From Flaviflexus equikiangi (GTDB taxonomy: Bacteria; Actinomycetota; Actinomycetes; Actinomycetales; Actinomycetaceae), in NCBI RefSeq assembly GCF_014069875.1, contig NZ_CP059676.1, positions 1,302,001 through 1,366,000 on the forward strand: a DNA stretch of 64,000 nt, written 5' to 3'. Positions 1 through 12,135 of the stretch are shown here, piece by piece. The notes under the pieces were generated by a model. The model was not told where the DNA came from. It made no database searches and was given only the letters and a program-made list of their open reading frames with translations. The translations under genes were made by a program, and so were the position numbers. How positions within the stretch are numbered: position 1 is the stretch's first letter; every line of letters starts with the position of its first letter.

Positions 1-1806
<1,806 letters not shown>

Positions 1807-1807
1807 T

Positions 1808-1813
1808 TACCAT
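1808..1813 (+). promoter_or_regulatory. Candidate -10 element of argF (leaderless)
   Basis: TACCAT fits TAnnnT and ends six bases before the argF ATG. There is no convincing -35 and no Shine-Dalgarno sequence between. This is inferred from spacing only. Confidence 0.4.
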
Positions 1814-1819
1814 GGCGCA

Positions 1820-2809
1820 ATGACACAGAACATGCGTGGACGTAGTTTCCTCAAAGAGTCCGACTTCTCTCCTGAACAATGGTTGTCCTTTGTCGAACTC
1901 GCGGCGGAACTGAAGGCCGAACGCCACGCCGGTCAGGAGCGTCAGCGACTGGCTGGGCGCTGCATCGCACTCATCTTCGAGAAGACGTCCACTCGGACTC
2001 GGTGCGCTTTTGAAGTCGCCGCGGCTCATCAGGGCGCGATGACGACCTATCTGGATACGTCAGCATCCCAGATCGGGCATAAGGAATCGATCGAGGACAC
2101 GGCTCGGGTCCTCGGACGGATGTACGACGCGATCGAGTTCCGCGGCGACAGGCACGAGGATGTGGAAGCGCTGGCCGCGACCGCGGGCGTGCCGGTCTAC
2201 AACGGGTTGACCAACGATTGGCATCCGACACAGATGCTGGCGGATGCGTTGACGATCCGCGAGCACGTCGCAGCGCCGATGGCGGAGATCGTCTCGACGT
2301 ATGTGGGCGATGCTCGCTACAACACGGGCCGTTCGTTCCTCGTGTCCGGGGCGCTACTCGGCCAGGATGTGCGGATCGTCGCTCCGGAGGGCTACCAGCC
2401 GCCTGCCGATGTTGTGAGCCTTGCCGAGGAGATCGCGGCCGCCTCGGGAGCCCGTATCACCGTCACCGATAGTCTCGATGCTGTGGCAGGTTCCCATGCC
2501 GTGTCGACAGACGTGTGGGTCTCGATGGGAGAGAGCAAGGACGTGTGGTCGGACCGCATCGCCGCCCTCCTGCCCTACCAGGTCAATGCGCGTCTCATGG
2601 CCTCCGCTCCGGACGCTGTCTTCATGCACTGCCTACCGGCCTTCCACGACCAGAACACGTCCGTTGGCCGCGATGTCTACCGCGACTTCGGGCTGGCCGA
2701 GCTGGAGGTGACCGACGAGGTCTTCCGGTCCCCAGCCTCTGTCGTCTTCGACCAGGCCGAGAATCGTCTCCACACGATCAAGGCTGTCATGGTGGCCACC
2801 CTGTCGTGA
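1820..2809 (+). CDS. argF: Ornithine carbamoyltransferase
   Basis: Makes citrulline from ornithine and carbamoyl phosphate in the cytosol. The 329-residue protein carries the carbamoyl-phosphate binding motif STRTR (in [14 protein letters not shown]) and the ornithine-side motif HCLP (MHCLPAFHD) near residue 270. The same frame runs 34 codons further upstream, but family alignment starts at [18 protein letters not shown] (1808-1813) lies six bases before this ATG with no ribosome binding site, as in leaderless actinobacterial transcripts. In many actinobacteria argF sits inside argCJBDFRGH; here it is divergent from argH. Its TGA overlaps the GTG of the following MFS gene. Confidence 0.96.
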   Translation: MTQNMRGRSFLKESDFSPEQWLSFVELAAELKAERHAGQERQRLAGRCIALIFEKTSTRTRCAFEVAAAHQGAMTTYLDTSASQIGHKESIEDTARVLGRMYDAIEFRGDRHEDVEALAATAGVPVYNGLTNDWHPTQMLADALTIREHVAAPMAEIVSTYVGDARYNTGRSFLVSGALLGQDVRIVAPEGYQPPADVVSLAEEIAAASGARITVTDSLDAVAGSHAVSTDVWVSMGESKDVWSDRIAALLPYQVNARLMASAPDAVFMHCLPAFHDQNTSVGRDVYRDFGLAELEVTDEVFRSPASVVFDQAENRLHTIKAVMVATLS

Positions 2810-4050
2810 CCAGCCCCCTGCGGGCTCTGGTCGCACCGATCTACGCCCCGTCCCTCATCTACTCCATCGGTCATGGGGCCCTGCAGCCTGTCGTCGTCCT
2901 CGCGGCGCTCGACATCGGCTTCTCGGATGCTGGGGCTTCGGCTGTTCTCGGTCTATCAGGCCTTGTCGGGGTTCTCTCGGCCCCACTTCTCGGGCGTGCT
3001 ATCTCGCGACTGGGTGATCGGGCGTCCCTTATCGCCGCCAGCGTCCTCGCTCTCGTCGCACTCGCACTGTCCTTCATCGCCCTCTTCTTTCCCGGCTCCG
3101 CTTTTGCACAGACGTCGTTCATCCTTGCCATGGCGGCGATCGCGGTGTCGTTGAACGTGTGGATGCTGGCGAGACAGGCCTATATCGCCGAGGCGCTGCC
3201 GGGCGAATGGCGGGGACGCGGGCTATCCACGTTGGGCGGCATGCTGAGACTCGGCGTCCTCATCGGCCCGCTCGTCTCCACGCTCCTCATCGCCCTCTGG
3301 GGACTCGCTTCCGTGTTCGTCATGAACGCCATCACCGTGGCGATCGCGATGGCGCTGATCATCCGTTACCTCATCCCGCTTCCGCCGAGTGGGGAACAGC
3401 CTGAAGAGGACCGGGCCTCCGCCCAGCACAGGTCAGACGCACCTGTCGGGGTCCCCAGGCCCGATGCTCGGTCGACGATTATCGCGGGCGTGGGCGTCAC
3501 CGCTCTTGTCATCCTGCGATCGAACAAGAACGTCATCATCCCGCTCTGGGGTGCCACCCTAGGGCTCGACAATCAACTCATCACCCTCGCATTCGCCCTG
3601 TCGGCACTCATCGACACCGCCATGTTCTATCCGGGCGGGCGGCTGTCGGACAGGCGTGGGCGTCTCTGGGGACTCGTTCCAAGCCTGACGATCATGTCCG
3701 GGGCCATCGTTCTCATGGTGACGTGGTCGCAGCCGATCGGGTTCTTCGTCTCCTCCGCCCTGCTCGGCCTCGGCAACGGCTTCGGTTCGGGAATACTCAT
3801 GACCGTGGGTGCGGATCTTTCTCCGGCGCAGAACCGCGCACGGTTCCTCGGATACTGGCAGGCCATCACCAATTCCGGTGCCGCTGCCGGCCCGTTTATC
3901 GCCTCGGCTCTGACGGCGGCTGTCGGAGTCAGTGCTGCGCTTTGGGCGACTGCGGGTCTCGGACTAGCGGGCGCGCTCTGGTTTCGGACATTGCTGCCCG
4001 GTACGTATCGACGACTGGGTCTGACCCTGCGCGGGACACCCCTGGACTAG
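2806..4050 (+). CDS. MFS transporter of unknown substrate
   Basis: Predicted inner-membrane permease of 414 residues with about twelve hydrophobic segments in two halves. The loop between segments 2 and 3 ([13 protein letters not shown]) resembles the MFS motif A, as does a second copy in the other half ([13 protein letters not shown]). The GTG at 2806 overlaps the argF TGA (GTGA), so translation is probably coupled to argF. The frame is open further upstream, but only as an out-of-frame extension inside argF. Linkage to argF hints at an arginine-related substrate, but nothing in the sequence shows that; a drug-efflux role is equally possible. Confidence 0.88.
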   Translation: MTSPLRALVAPIYAPSLIYSIGHGALQPVVVLAALDIGFSDAGASAVLGLSGLVGVLSAPLLGRAISRLGDRASLIAASVLALVALALSFIALFFPGSAFAQTSFILAMAAIAVSLNVWMLARQAYIAEALPGEWRGRGLSTLGGMLRLGVLIGPLVSTLLIALWGLASVFVMNAITVAIAMALIIRYLIPLPPSGEQPEEDRASAQHRSDAPVGVPRPDARSTIIAGVGVTALVILRSNKNVIIPLWGATLGLDNQLITLAFALSALIDTAMFYPGGRLSDRRGRLWGLVPSLTIMSGAIVLMVTWSQPIGFFVSSALLGLGNGFGSGILMTVGADLSPAQNRARFLGYWQAITNSGAAAGPFIASALTAAVGVSAALWATAGLGLAGALWFRTLLPGTYRRLGLTLRGTPLD

Positions 4051-4060
4051 TCCGCGACTC

Positions 4061-4426
4061 TCAGTCGTCTCGCTCGGGCCATTCCCATGCGGGACCGTCG
4101 GAGTGGGAGGAGGGGCGGTGCAACATCGCGGAGGTGGTTTCCACCACGATGGCATCACTGCCGGTCGGTCGCGCCAATCCATCCACCACGAGCGTCCACC
4201 CGTGACGGACAGTCGGCTGCCACACGATCGTCGCACGAGGGTCGACAGCCAGGGCATCCATGAGCGTCCCGCTCACCCCTGTTATCGTCATCGTCCCGTC
4301 ACTCTCGATCACGGGGTCGACGGTGACGATCCTGACGCCAAGATCTGTGTGATAGCCGATGAGGGTGCCGCTGCCGAACGTGGCCGCGGTCCTCTCCACC
4401 ATGTCGGGCTCTACTCGTATGCTCAC
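4061..4426 (-). CDS. Small pyridoxamine 5'-phosphate oxidase-like (split-barrel) protein
   Basis: A 121-residue protein with a beta-rich pattern (GTLIGYHTDLGVRIVTVDPV, then RATIVWQPTVRHGWTLVVDG) like flavin or heme-binding split-barrel proteins of the PNPOx superfamily. I assign the fold with moderate confidence and no substrate. The start is set by an AGGAGG four bases before the GTG at 4426-4424; an upstream in-frame ATG at 4444 lies before that ribosome binding site and is unlikely. It is convergent with the MFS gene, ten bases apart, and lies downstream of the nucleotidase gene on the same strand. Confidence 0.6.
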   Translation of the reverse strand: MSIRVEPDMVERTAATFGSGTLIGYHTDLGVRIVTVDPVIESDGTMTITGVSGTLMDALAVDPRATIVWQPTVRHGWTLVVDGLARPTGSDAIVVETTSAMLHRPSSHSDGPAWEWPERDD

Positions 4427-4468
4427 GTGACCTCCTGTTCCCATTGTAGGTGCATGGTGGACGGAGGA

Positions 4469-4493
4469 AGGCCCGGGACAATGCCCCGGGCCT
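4469..4493 (-). terminator. Hairpin downstream of the nucleotidase gene
   Basis: A perfect 9-bp stem, AGGCCCGGG with CCCGGGCCT, around a 7-base loop lies 29 bases after the nucleotidase stop. On the minus strand it is followed by TTCC rather than a long T run, so it is a weak intrinsic terminator or an mRNA end hairpin. Confidence 0.55.
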
Positions 4494-4521
4494 CACTCTC
4501 ATGTCGCTCGGTTCACACCGA

Positions 4522-7035
4522 TTACACGACTCGGTTCACTCCGGGGGTATCGACCCCGTCGCCGTTCCAGTCGCCCACCATGACAGCATCTCCAATACGA
4601 CCGAAGGTCAGAGTCGTATCTGCGACGCCGCCGCGGTGCGAGTTGTTGATGTAGAACATGTTCCCGCGGACGAGGGAGATGGTGTCGGTACCATCGCCGT
4701 CGAAGTCGCCTGCCAACGCACGGTCGCCGGAGCGGCCGAAGTTGTAGACGACATCGGCGTTGCCGCCGCGCGGTTCGTTGACGACGTAGAACGTCGTGTC
4801 CCGACGAACGGCGATCGTGTCGGAACGATCTCCGTCCCAGTCGCCCGCGAGCGCTTCATCGCTCGTGCGACCATAGTTGAACTCGATGTCGGCAGCGCCG
4901 CCCTTGAGGTCGTTCATGAGGTAGTACGTGTTGCCGCGGCGCACTGCCAGCGTGTCGCCGGCTGTGCCGTCCCAGTTTCCGACGAGAACCTCGTCGTGTG
5001 CTCGGCCGAATCGGAACTCGTGGTCTGCGGCCCCGCCCCTCAGGGTGTCGGTGAGGTAGAAGGCGTTGCCTCGGCGGACGCCGAGTGTGTCGTAGCCGTC
5101 ACCATCCCAGTCTCCGACGAGAACCTCATCTCCTGCTCGCCCATAGGCGAAGGTGTGCGAGTGAGTGGTCGAGGTCCAGTCATCCGACAGGAAGAACACG
5201 TTTCCGCGCAGCGGCTCGGGCTCGGGCTCGGGCTCCGGCTCGACCACGGTGGTCGAGGCGGAGACTGTCCAGTTCTTGACGAAGAAGTCGGCAGGATCGA
5301 TGACGCCGCTCTCGATTGCCCAGTCGATCATGAGGTCGCGGATGGCCTTCTGTTCGTTGTAGATGATGGGAGCATCCACGACGTGGGGGTATCCGCTGCC
5401 GCCGGACTGGCGGTAGTTGTTGAGGACGAGTGCGATGCGATCGGTGTCTCCGACGGGGGTGCCGTCGGGGTAGGTCAGGTTCTCGATCCGTTCGCCGACG
5501 GGGAGCGAGATGTTGATGTGATAGTCGACTCCGCTGAGAATGTCGTAGGCGTAGTCGGGGATGCCTCGGGTTTCTCCCGGGTAGAGGGCGTTCGTGACCT
5601 CGTCCCAGTCGGTGATGACGGTATCCTCCGGCATCTGTGCATAGTAGCGGGCTGAGTACTCGAGGTAGTCACGAAGCTGTGCGCCGGTGAGTTCGACTGC
5701 CATGAGCGTGTTGTCGTAGATGTAGAGCGCCGCCATATCAGCCACGGTCACGTCGCCCTCGTTGAAGACGGCGGTGCGGGAGAAGGGTGCGGCCGCTGAG
5801 ACGATGGGGAGGTCTTCGCGGTCGGTGCCGGCGAAAGCGCGCTTCACTTCGTCTGTCTGGACGCGGGAGATGAAGTCGACGATGGCGGTGTCTTCGTGGA
5901 CCGATGTCGCTGCCGACATCGTCTCTGTCGCCTGGGCGACGACTTGGGAGACCCAGGCGAGTGTCTGATCGTGCCAGGGGGCGATGACTCCCTCGATGGC
6001 GGGGTCTTGCGCGTAGTCCGCCGCGTTGACGGCAACGGCTGTGGGTTTCTTGCTCTCGGTCCACACGACCTCGGGCTCACCCCCGTCGGTCATCTCGACC
6101 GGGATGGTGACGTTGGAGAGGAAGCGCGCGTGGTATCCGGGCTGGGTGAACAGCACCTCATCGCCTTCCGGGTTCGTGTAATACTCCTGGACTTTGTTCG
6201 TCACGTGGGAGTGTCCGCCGACGATGATGTCGATGCCGGAGACGCGGGTCGCGATAGACTTCGCGACGTTCTCTTCGAGGTCGGCAGGATCCCATTCGTA
6301 GCCTGTCGCGTCCAGGCCCGTGTGGGCGAGCACGACGACAACGTCGGCGCCTGCCGCCTCCACCATCGGCACGGTGCGCTGGACGGCAACGACCGGGTCT
6401 TCGAACGTGAGGACGCCCTGCACGGTCAGCCTGTCCCAGATCCTCACGCCGGGAGTGACGACGCCGATCACGGCGATATCGATCTCTTGACCGCCGGTGG
6501 TCGTCTTCGTCACCATCGTCCACGGATCGAGGTAGGGAAGTCCTGTTGCGTCCTCGATGACGTTCGCGCCCAGCAGCGGCATATCGAGGTTGTCGCCGTA
6601 TTGGCCGAGATCCTCAAGGCCGTAGTTGAATTCGTGGTTGCCGACGACTCCAGCATCGTAGTCGAGATGGTTGAGAAGGGATGCGATGGGGTCGATCGTG
6701 CCGGGCGCCCGGTTGGAGTGGTAGACGCTCTGCAGCGGATTGCCCTGGTTCGCGTCGCCGTTGTCGAGGAGCAGGACGGACTCCGCTCCCTGCTCGGTCC
6801 GGATCTCGGTGATCGCGGTCGACAGGCGATCCATTCCCCGCGCGTTCGCGGGGTTGGCAGCCCCGAATGGTGCACCTGTGAAATAGTCGTAGTCGAGCGC
6901 GGTTCCGTGCAGGTCCGTTGTGGCTAGCAGCGTCACGCTATCGTTCTCCGGCACCGGCTCCGCGTAGGCAATCGATGGTGCGAGAGCGACAGCAAGAGCA
7001 AGGCTGGTAGCCCATGCCGTTGTTGAGTGTTTCAT
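4522..7035 (-). CDS. Secreted 5'-nucleotidase/2',3'-cyclic phosphodiesterase with C-terminal repeats
   Basis: Extracellular UshA/YfkN-type nucleotidase of 837 residues. Order: signal peptide (1-25, cleavage after AYA); metallophosphoesterase domain with DLHG (41-44), DNGD (91-94), GNHEF (132-136), AHTG (237-240) and GGHSH (273-277); 5'-nucleotidase C-terminal domain to about 590; a PEPEPEPEPE linker near 600; then five repeats of about 45 residues, each with a GDWDGDG..DT-like Asp-rich turn resembling VCBS/FG-GAP calcium-binding repeats. There is no LPxTG anchor, so release or repeat-mediated wall binding is likely. The ATG at 7035 is preceded by AAAGGAG. Role inferred: scavenging nucleosides and phosphate outside the cell. 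Confidence 0.93.
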   Translation of the reverse strand: MKHSTTAWATSLALAVALAPSIAYAEPVPENDSVTLLATTDLHGTALDYDYFTGAPFGAANPANARGMDRLSTAITEIRTEQGAESVLLLDNGDANQGNPLQSVYHSNRAPGTIDPIASLLNHLDYDAGVVGNHEFNYGLEDLGQYGDNLDMPLLGANVIEDATGLPYLDPWTMVTKTTTGGQEIDIAVIGVVTPGVRIWDRLTVQGVLTFEDPVVAVQRTVPMVEAAGADVVVVLAHTGLDATGYEWDPADLEENVAKSIATRVSGIDIIVGGHSHVTNKVQEYYTNPEGDEVLFTQPGYHARFLSNVTIPVEMTDGGEPEVVWTESKKPTAVAVNAADYAQDPAIEGVIAPWHDQTLAWVSQVVAQATETMSAATSVHEDTAIVDFISRVQTDEVKRAFAGTDREDLPIVSAAAPFSRTAVFNEGDVTVADMAALYIYDNTLMAVELTGAQLRDYLEYSARYYAQMPEDTVITDWDEVTNALYPGETRGIPDYAYDILSGVDYHINISLPVGERIENLTYPDGTPVGDTDRIALVLNNYRQSGGSGYPHVVDAPIIYNEQKAIRDLMIDWAIESGVIDPADFFVKNWTVSASTTVVEPEPEPEPEPLRGNVFFLSDDWTSTTHSHTFAYGRAGDEVLVGDWDGDGYDTLGVRRGNAFYLTDTLRGGAADHEFRFGRAHDEVLVGNWDGTAGDTLAVRRGNTYYLMNDLKGGAADIEFNYGRTSDEALAGDWDGDRSDTIAVRRDTTFYVVNEPRGGNADVVYNFGRSGDRALAGDFDGDGTDTISLVRGNMFYINNSHRGGVADTTLTFGRIGDAVMVGDWNGDGVDTPGVNRVV
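5213..5242. repeat. Hexanucleotide tandem repeat encoding Pro-Glu linker
   Basis: Five consecutive copies of GGCTCG (the fourth is GGCTCC) read on the minus strand as alternating Glu and Pro codons between the nucleotidase domain and the repeat region. Unit gain or loss would keep the frame and only change linker length. Confidence 0.85.
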
Positions 7036-7160
7036 TGGCCGTAACTCCTTTGTGAAGACCAGTTCCCGGCACGTATGCATCATGCCGTTCATCGCCAGCC
7101 TAAACGGCCAACCCATGCCAGGTCTATGCTTCACGAGATCCCGCCTCCGATAGAGGCGAA

Positions 7161-7192
7161 GACGGGCGCCCACTCGACTGTGGACGCCCGTC
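7161..7192 (-). terminator. Terminator-like hairpin after argG
   Basis: GACGGGCG and CGCCCGTC pair, followed after one mismatch by CCAC with GTGG, around a 6-base loop. It sits 22 bases after the argG stop on the minus strand and is followed by TCTTCGCCTCT. It probably ends the argCJBDRG transcript before the nucleotidase gene. Confidence 0.65.
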
Positions 7193-7213
7193 TCCTGTCT
7201 CGCTAGAGCAGTG

Positions 7214-8455
7214 TCAGCTCAGGACTGATTCTCCGAGGACTTCGCCGCGGCCGTATTCGGCGTCGCGTGCTGCCGCGAGCTTGCTGGGCAGTCCGGTGAT
7301 CTCGATGAAGCCGCGTGCGGACGCCTGGTCGAATGTGTCCCCGGCGTCGTAGGTTGCCAGGTTGAAGTCGTAGAGGGAGGTTTCCGAGCGGCGGCCTGTC
7401 ACGGTGGCGCGTCCGCCGTGCAGTGTCATCCGGATATCGCCCGACACGTATTCCTGCGTGTCCTTGATGTAGGCATCGAGGGACCTCTTGAGCGGGGAGA
7501 ACCATTGGCCCTCGTAGACGATGTTCGTCCACTGGTCCGCAACGGTCCGCTTGAAGCGTGCCTGGTCGCGGTCAAGGGTGACGTTCTCCAGTTCGCGATG
7601 GGCCTCGATGAGAGTCATCGCGCCCGGCGCCTCATAGATTTCGCGGGACTTGATGCCGACCATGCGGTCCTCGACGATGTCGATGCGGCCGATGCCCTGG
7701 GCGCCGGCACGCTTGTTGAGCTGCTGGATGGCCTGGAGGGGCGTGACGGCTTCACCGTCGATGGCGACCGGGATGCCACGCTCGAACGAGATGATGACCT
7801 CGTCCGGGAGCGGAGGATAGGTGGGATCGTCCGTGTAGGAGTAGACGTCCTTCGTGGGGGCGTTCCAGATATCCTCGAGGAATCCTGTCTCGATGGCACG
7901 GCCCCAGACGTTCTGGTCGATGGAGAACGGATTGTTCTTCGTCGTCTCGATCGGCAGGTTGTGCTTGTTCGCGTACTCGATCGCGAACTCGCGGGTCAGC
8001 GCGAGGTCACGGACGGGAGCGAGGCACTGCAGGTCCGGGCCGAGCGACGTGATGCCGACCTCGAAGCGCACCTGGTCGTTGCCCTTGCCCGTACATCCGT
8101 GCGCCACTGTCGTGGCACCGAACTGACGGGCTGCCGTGACGAGATGCTTGACGATCGTGGGGCGGGAGATCGCCGACACGAGCGGGTACGCATCCATGTA
8201 GAGACCGTTCGCCGCAAGCGCCGGCATGCAGTACTCTTCAGCGAACTCGTCTCGAGCATCAGCCACGTACGCTTCGACCGCTCCGCAGTCGAGCGCGCGC
8301 TGGCGGATGACCTCGAGGTCTTCCCCGCCCTGTCCGACGTCGACGGACACGGTCACAACCTCGGCACCCGTCTGTTCCGCAATCCATCCGATTGCGACGG
8401 AGGTATCAAGCCCACCCGAGTAGGCGAGAACGACCCTATCCTTATGTTCGCTCAT
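7214..8455 (-). CDS. argG: Argininosuccinate synthase
   Basis: Condenses citrulline and aspartate with ATP to argininosuccinate. The 413-residue product has the PP-loop AYSGGLDTS near residues 10-18, [16 protein letters not shown] in the middle, and the [15 protein letters not shown] segment late. The ATG overlaps the argR stop by one base (TAATG), and GAAAGAG lies upstream inside argR. It is the last gene of the argCJBDRG operon, and argH is not adjacent as it often is. Confidence 0.97.
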   Translation of the reverse strand: MSEHKDRVVLAYSGGLDTSVAIGWIAEQTGAEVVTVSVDVGQGGEDLEVIRQRALDCGAVEAYVADARDEFAEEYCMPALAANGLYMDAYPLVSAISRPTIVKHLVTAARQFGATTVAHGCTGKGNDQVRFEVGITSLGPDLQCLAPVRDLALTREFAIEYANKHNLPIETTKNNPFSIDQNVWGRAIETGFLEDIWNAPTKDVYSYTDDPTYPPLPDEVIISFERGIPVAIDGEAVTPLQAIQQLNKRAGAQGIGRIDIVEDRMVGIKSREIYEAPGAMTLIEAHRELENVTLDRDQARFKRTVADQWTNIVYEGQWFSPLKRSLDAYIKDTQEYVSGDIRMTLHGGRATVTGRRSETSLYDFNLATYDAGDTFDQASARGFIEITGLPSKLAAARDAEYGRGEVLGESVLS

Positions 8456-8961
8456 TATTTCTCTTTCTCTGTTGACCGCTGTTCGGCAAGGTGTAGAAGG
8501 TACGTGGCGAGGGCGTTCGCCCTCTCGTTGGATTCTGTGATGAGGAGGACGGTGTCGTCACCGGCAATGCAGCCGAGAACATCGTCGAGGACCGCCCTGT
8601 CGACGGAGGCCGCGAGGATCTGTGCCGCCCCGGGGGGCGTGCGGAGCACGATCTGGTTGAACGCCACTTTCGCGGTGAGGAGGAAGTCCCGGCACCACCG
8701 CTCCAGGTAGTCTCTCGCGGCAACCGTCGCATCGGGGACGTCGTCCGGATTGGGCAGCACGTAGGCCTGGCGGCCGCCGCTGAGACGGACCTTCGTGGCC
8801 CGCAGGTCGTCCAGATCCCGGGACAGTGTCGCCTGGGTGACGATGATGCCGCGCTCTTCCAGGTGAAGGCGAAGCGTCTCCTGGGAAGAGATGTGGGCAC
8901 TGTTGATGATTTCCGCGATCACCGCATGGCGGGCAGCTCTCGTCGTCGGCGTCGTCCTCAT
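8455..8961 (-). CDS. argR: Arginine repressor
   Basis: Hexameric arginine-sensing repressor of the arginine regulon, 168 residues. It has an N-terminal winged helix (about 10-75, with ITQ-type [13 protein letters not shown] recognition segment) and a C-terminal arginine-binding core with [12 protein letters not shown] in place of the usual GTIAGDDT. Its ATG overlaps the argD stop (ATGA). As part of the operon it probably controls, it should be autoregulated through sites near argC; the only palindrome there is at 13175-13186. Confidence 0.95.
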   Translation of the reverse strand: MRTTPTTRAARHAVIAEIINSAHISSQETLRLHLEERGIIVTQATLSRDLDDLRATKVRLSGGRQAYVLPNPDDVPDATVAARDYLERWCRDFLLTAKVAFNQIVLRTPPGAAQILAASVDRAVLDDVLGCIAGDDTVLLITESNERANALATYLLHLAEQRSTEKEK

Positions 8962-10091
8962 GTCAACCCTCGCAGGTCGCGCAAGTCCTCGATGAAGGGC
9001 TCAAGCTCTTCTGGGGTGATGATGAGGGGCGGGGCGAGTCGCAGCGTGTTCTCGTTCGGCGCGTTGACGATGTACCCGCGGTCGCGGAGCCGGACGACCA
9101 GCCCGGGGGCGTCCGTGACGGTGACACCGAGCAGGAGGCCGCTGCCCCGAACGGGGAAGCCCTCGGATTCGAGCCTGCCGCGCAGCCACTCCCCCGTCGC
9201 CGAGACCTGATCGAGCAGGCCTGCGACCTTGTCGAGCACGGCAAGGGACGCTGCCGCCACGACCGGGTTGCCTCCGAAGGTGCTACCGTGGCTGCCTGGC
9301 GTGAACAGGTCCGCGGCCTCGCCCGTGGCGATGATCGCGCCCACGGGCATGCCGCCGCCGAGGCCTTTCGCCAGCGTCACCACGTCTGCCCGCACATGCT
9401 CGGTGTGGGCGAACCACCGCCCGGTCCGTCCCATGCCCGTCTGGATCTCATCGATGACGAGCAGCGCGCCGATCCTGTCAGCGGTTGCCCTCGCGGCGGC
9501 AAGGAACTCGGGGCTGAGGGGGACCACGCCGCGCTCCCCCTGGATCGGTTCGAGGAAGATCGCGGCAACATCGTCGCCCAATGCCTGCAATGCCTCGATC
9601 TCGGACGGAATGAACTCACATCCGGGTATCTGCCCGAAAGGTTCGCGGATGGTGGGCTTGTGGGTGATGGAGAGGGAGCCGAGTGTGCGGCCATGGAAGC
9701 CGCCCTCGAGCGCGACGATCGTCCCGCCAGGCTTGTGCAGCATGGCGAGCTTCATCGCACCCTCATTGGCTTCCGCCCCCGAGTTCGCGAGGAAGACCTT
9801 GCCGGGTGCGCCGCCCTCGTCGACGAGCAGGCTGACGAGCCTTTTGGCCAGGTTGACCTGTGGTGCGGTGGTGAAGAAGTTGGAGACGTGGGCAAGGCGC
9901 CCAGCCTGGTCCACCATCGCCTCGACCATTGACGTGTCGCCGTAGCCGAGGGCATTGACAGCGATCCCTGCCAGGAGATCGAGGTACTTCTTGCCCTCCG
10001 TGTCCCACACGTACACGCCCTCGCCCCTGTCCATCACCAGGGCTGGCGTGCCGAACGCATTCTGATAGTAGGCCTCGTACTGGTCGATCAT
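8958..10091 (-). CDS. argD: Acetylornithine aminotransferase
   Basis: PLP-dependent class III aminotransferase (377 residues) converting N-acetylglutamate semialdehyde to N-acetylornithine. Visible are [15 protein letters not shown] (phosphate binding), [14 protein letters not shown] (PLP-binding Asp) and [11 protein letters not shown] with the Schiff-base Lys. The four-base ATGA overlaps with argB upstream and argR downstream indicate tight coupling. No second ornithine aminotransferase occurs here, and dual use in lysine synthesis is possible but not shown. Confidence 0.96.
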   Translation of the reverse strand: MIDQYEAYYQNAFGTPALVMDRGEGVYVWDTEGKKYLDLLAGIAVNALGYGDTSMVEAMVDQAGRLAHVSNFFTTAPQVNLAKRLVSLLVDEGGAPGKVFLANSGAEANEGAMKLAMLHKPGGTIVALEGGFHGRTLGSLSITHKPTIREPFGQIPGCEFIPSEIEALQALGDDVAAIFLEPIQGERGVVPLSPEFLAAARATADRIGALLVIDEIQTGMGRTGRWFAHTEHVRADVVTLAKGLGGGMPVGAIIATGEAADLFTPGSHGSTFGGNPVVAAASLAVLDKVAGLLDQVSATGEWLRGRLESEGFPVRGSGLLLGVTVTDAPGLVVRLRDRGYIVNAPNENTLRLAPPLIITPEELEPFIEDLRDLRGLT

Positions 10092-10984
10092 GCTTTGTCC
10101 TTCGTGACGAGAGTGCCGACACCGGCATTGGTGAAGATCTCGAGGAGCATCGAGTGGGCCATGCGCCCGTCGATGATGTGGGCCGCATGGACGCCGGCAT
10201 CGATCGCGTACAGCGCCGCCTCCATCTTCGGCCTCATTCCCGCATCGAGCTTCGGGAGCAGCTCGCGCACCTGCTCCGCCGTCACGTCAGAGACGAGGGA
10301 GTCCGTGTTGGGCCAATCCAAGTAGAGGCCCTCCACATCGGTGAGCATGAGCAGCTTCGTCGCACCGAGGGAGGCGGCGATTGCCGCGGCCGCCGTGTCT
10401 GCGTTGACGTTGAGGATCCCGTCGCCGTCAACATCGGTTGCGATCGTCGAGACGACCGGGATCCGTCCAGCATCCAGAAGGTCGAGGATGCTTGCCGGGT
10501 TCACTTCGTGAATATCGCCGACCTGTCCCAGGTCAATGCTCTCCCCGTCGATGACGATCCGCCGCTTGCGCGCGGTCAACAGCCCAGCATCCTCGCCCGA
10601 AAGCCCAACCGCGTAGGGTGCTTCCCGGTTGATGAGGGAGACCAGATCGCGCTGGACCTGCCCGGTGAGAACCATCCGGACCACGTCCATGGCCTCCGGC
10701 GTCGTGACCCGCAGTCCGCCCCGGAACTCCGACGTGATGTTGAGCCGATCGAGCATGGCATTGATCTGCGGCCCGCCGCCATGCACGATGACGGGACGCA
10801 ATCCGACGTGATGGAAGAACATGACGTCGTGGACAAAGGCCTGTTTCAGTTCGTCGTTGACCATGGCATTGCCGCCGTATTTCACGACGATGGTCTGGCC
10901 TGCGAACTCCCGGATCCAGGGCAGGGCCTCGACGAGAACCTCCGCCTTGTGCTGGGCGAGCTGAAGTCTTTCAAGAATACTCAT
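10088..10984 (-). CDS. argB: Acetylglutamate kinase
   Basis: Phosphorylates N-acetylglutamate; usually the arginine-feedback-controlled step in cyclic pathways such as the one implied by argJ. The 298-residue protein shows VVKYGGNAM, the [11 protein letters not shown] glycine loop and a C-terminal [15 protein letters not shown] segment typical of amino acid kinases. Its ATG overlaps the argJ stop and its stop overlaps the argD ATG. Confidence 0.97.
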   Translation of the reverse strand: MSILERLQLAQHKAEVLVEALPWIREFAGQTIVVKYGGNAMVNDELKQAFVHDVMFFHHVGLRPVIVHGGGPQINAMLDRLNITSEFRGGLRVTTPEAMDVVRMVLTGQVQRDLVSLINREAPYAVGLSGEDAGLLTARKRRIVIDGESIDLGQVGDIHEVNPASILDLLDAGRIPVVSTIATDVDGDGILNVNADTAAAAIAASLGATKLLMLTDVEGLYLDWPNTDSLVSDVTAEQVRELLPKLDAGMRPKMEAALYAIDAGVHAAHIIDGRMAHSMLLEIFTNAGVGTLVTKDKA

Positions 10985-12135
10985 GTCGTATACGCCGAAT
11001 TCTCCGTGACGTAGTCATACGTCAGGTCGTTGGTCCATATGTGTGCGCTCTCGTTGCCGGATCCGAGCTGGATCTCGACCGTGACCTCACGGTTCGCCGC
11101 CATATCCACCTCGTCGCGCCTGCCGGTGTCCACGCCGTGCTCGGCAACGGCCACACCGTTGATGATGACGGCGAGATCGGCAGGGTCGAAAGGTGCGACC
11201 GCTTCCGGCACTGTTCCCGCGGCAGAGATGATCCTGCCCCAGTTCGGGTCATTGCCGAACACGGCGCACTTGAACAGGTTCGACTGGGCCACGGCCCGCG
11301 CGACTGCCAGTGCTCCCGCCTCGGTGGCGGAATTCGTCACGGTGATCAGGATGTCGTGGCTGGCGCCCTCAGCATCTGCGATCATCTGCCGTGCCAGATC
11401 CGCGCAGACGGCTGTCAGCCCCTCCCGGAAGACGGCAGGATCGGGAGCGATCCCGGACGCGCCGCTGGCCAGGAGCAGAACCGTATCGTTCGTCGACATG
11501 CAGCCATCCACATCGATCCGGTTGAACGTGTGGCTCGTCGCGGCAGCCAATGCCTCATTCGCCTCATCGGCGTCGATAACAGCATCGGTTGTGATGACGC
11601 ACAGCATGGTCGCCATGCCGGGGGCTATCATGCCCGCGCCTTTCGCCATCCCGCCAATGCGGAAGCCCGCTTCAAAGGTCGCTTCCTTCTTGCGCGTGTC
11701 CGTCGTCATGATGGCCTCGGCCGCCGCGGAGGAGCCCTCGGACGAGAGGAGCGGAACTGCCATCTCAACTCCCGCGACAAGCGGGTCAGCCGTCAGCATC
11801 GTCCCGATCACGCCGGTCGAACACACGCCGACGTCTCTCGGTTCGCACGACAGGGCAGCGGCCACGGCCCGTGCGGTTGCCTCTGTGATGGCCATCCCGC
11901 CCGGAGTGGCAACATTCGCGTTGCCCGAGTTGAGGACCACGGCCGCCAGCCGACCATCCGCCACTGCCTGCCTCGACCATGTCACCGGCCACGCGACGAC
12001 GCGGTTGGTCGTGAAGACGCCGGCAGCGACATGGTCGGGACCGTCGTTGACGACCAGAGCCATGTCCGGCTTACCGGATGCTTTGAGGCCGGCTGTCACA
12101 CCGGATGCTCGGAATCCTTGGGGATAGGTGATCAC
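10981..12135 (-). CDS. argJ: Bifunctional ornithine acetyltransferase / N-acetylglutamate synthase
   Basis: Recycles the acetyl group from N-acetylornithine to glutamate. The 384-residue precursor contains [20 protein letters not shown], where ArgJ proteins self-cleave between Ala and the nucleophilic Thr of MATML (near residue 176) to give two chains. The GTG at 12135 overlaps the argC TGA (GTGA) and gives [18 protein letters not shown], the usual N terminus; the longer open frame inside argC lacks family similarity. It is part of argCJBDRG. Confidence 0.96.
   Translation of the reverse strand: MITYPQGFRASGVTAGLKASGKPDMALVVNDGPDHVAAGVFTTNRVVAWPVTWSRQAVADGRLAAVVLNSGNANVATPGGMAITEATARAVAAALSCEPRDVGVCSTGVIGTMLTADPLVAGVEMAVPLLSSEGSSAAAEAIMTTDTRKKEATFEAGFRIGGMAKGAGMIAPGMATMLCVITTDAVIDADEANEALAAATSHTFNRIDVDGCMSTNDTVLLLASGASGIAPDPAVFREGLTAVCADLARQMIADAEGASHDILITVTNSATEAGALAVARAVAQSNLFKCAVFGNDPNWGRIISAAGTVPEAVAPFDPADLAVIINGVAVAEHGVDTGRRDEVDMAANREVTVEIQLGSGNESAHIWTNDLTYDYVTENSAYTT

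Noticed and set aside
2515-4050. Single 511-residue protein upstream-extended from the MFS gene
   Set aside because: The extra N terminus is the wrong frame of argF; the GTG at 2806 overlapping the argF stop gives a normal MFS N terminus.
4450-5655. Long plus-strand frames opposite the nucleotidase gene (also 5896-6927)
   Set aside because: They mirror the codon pattern of the real minus-strand gene in a GC-rich genome and have Asp/Val/Gly-rich low-complexity products.
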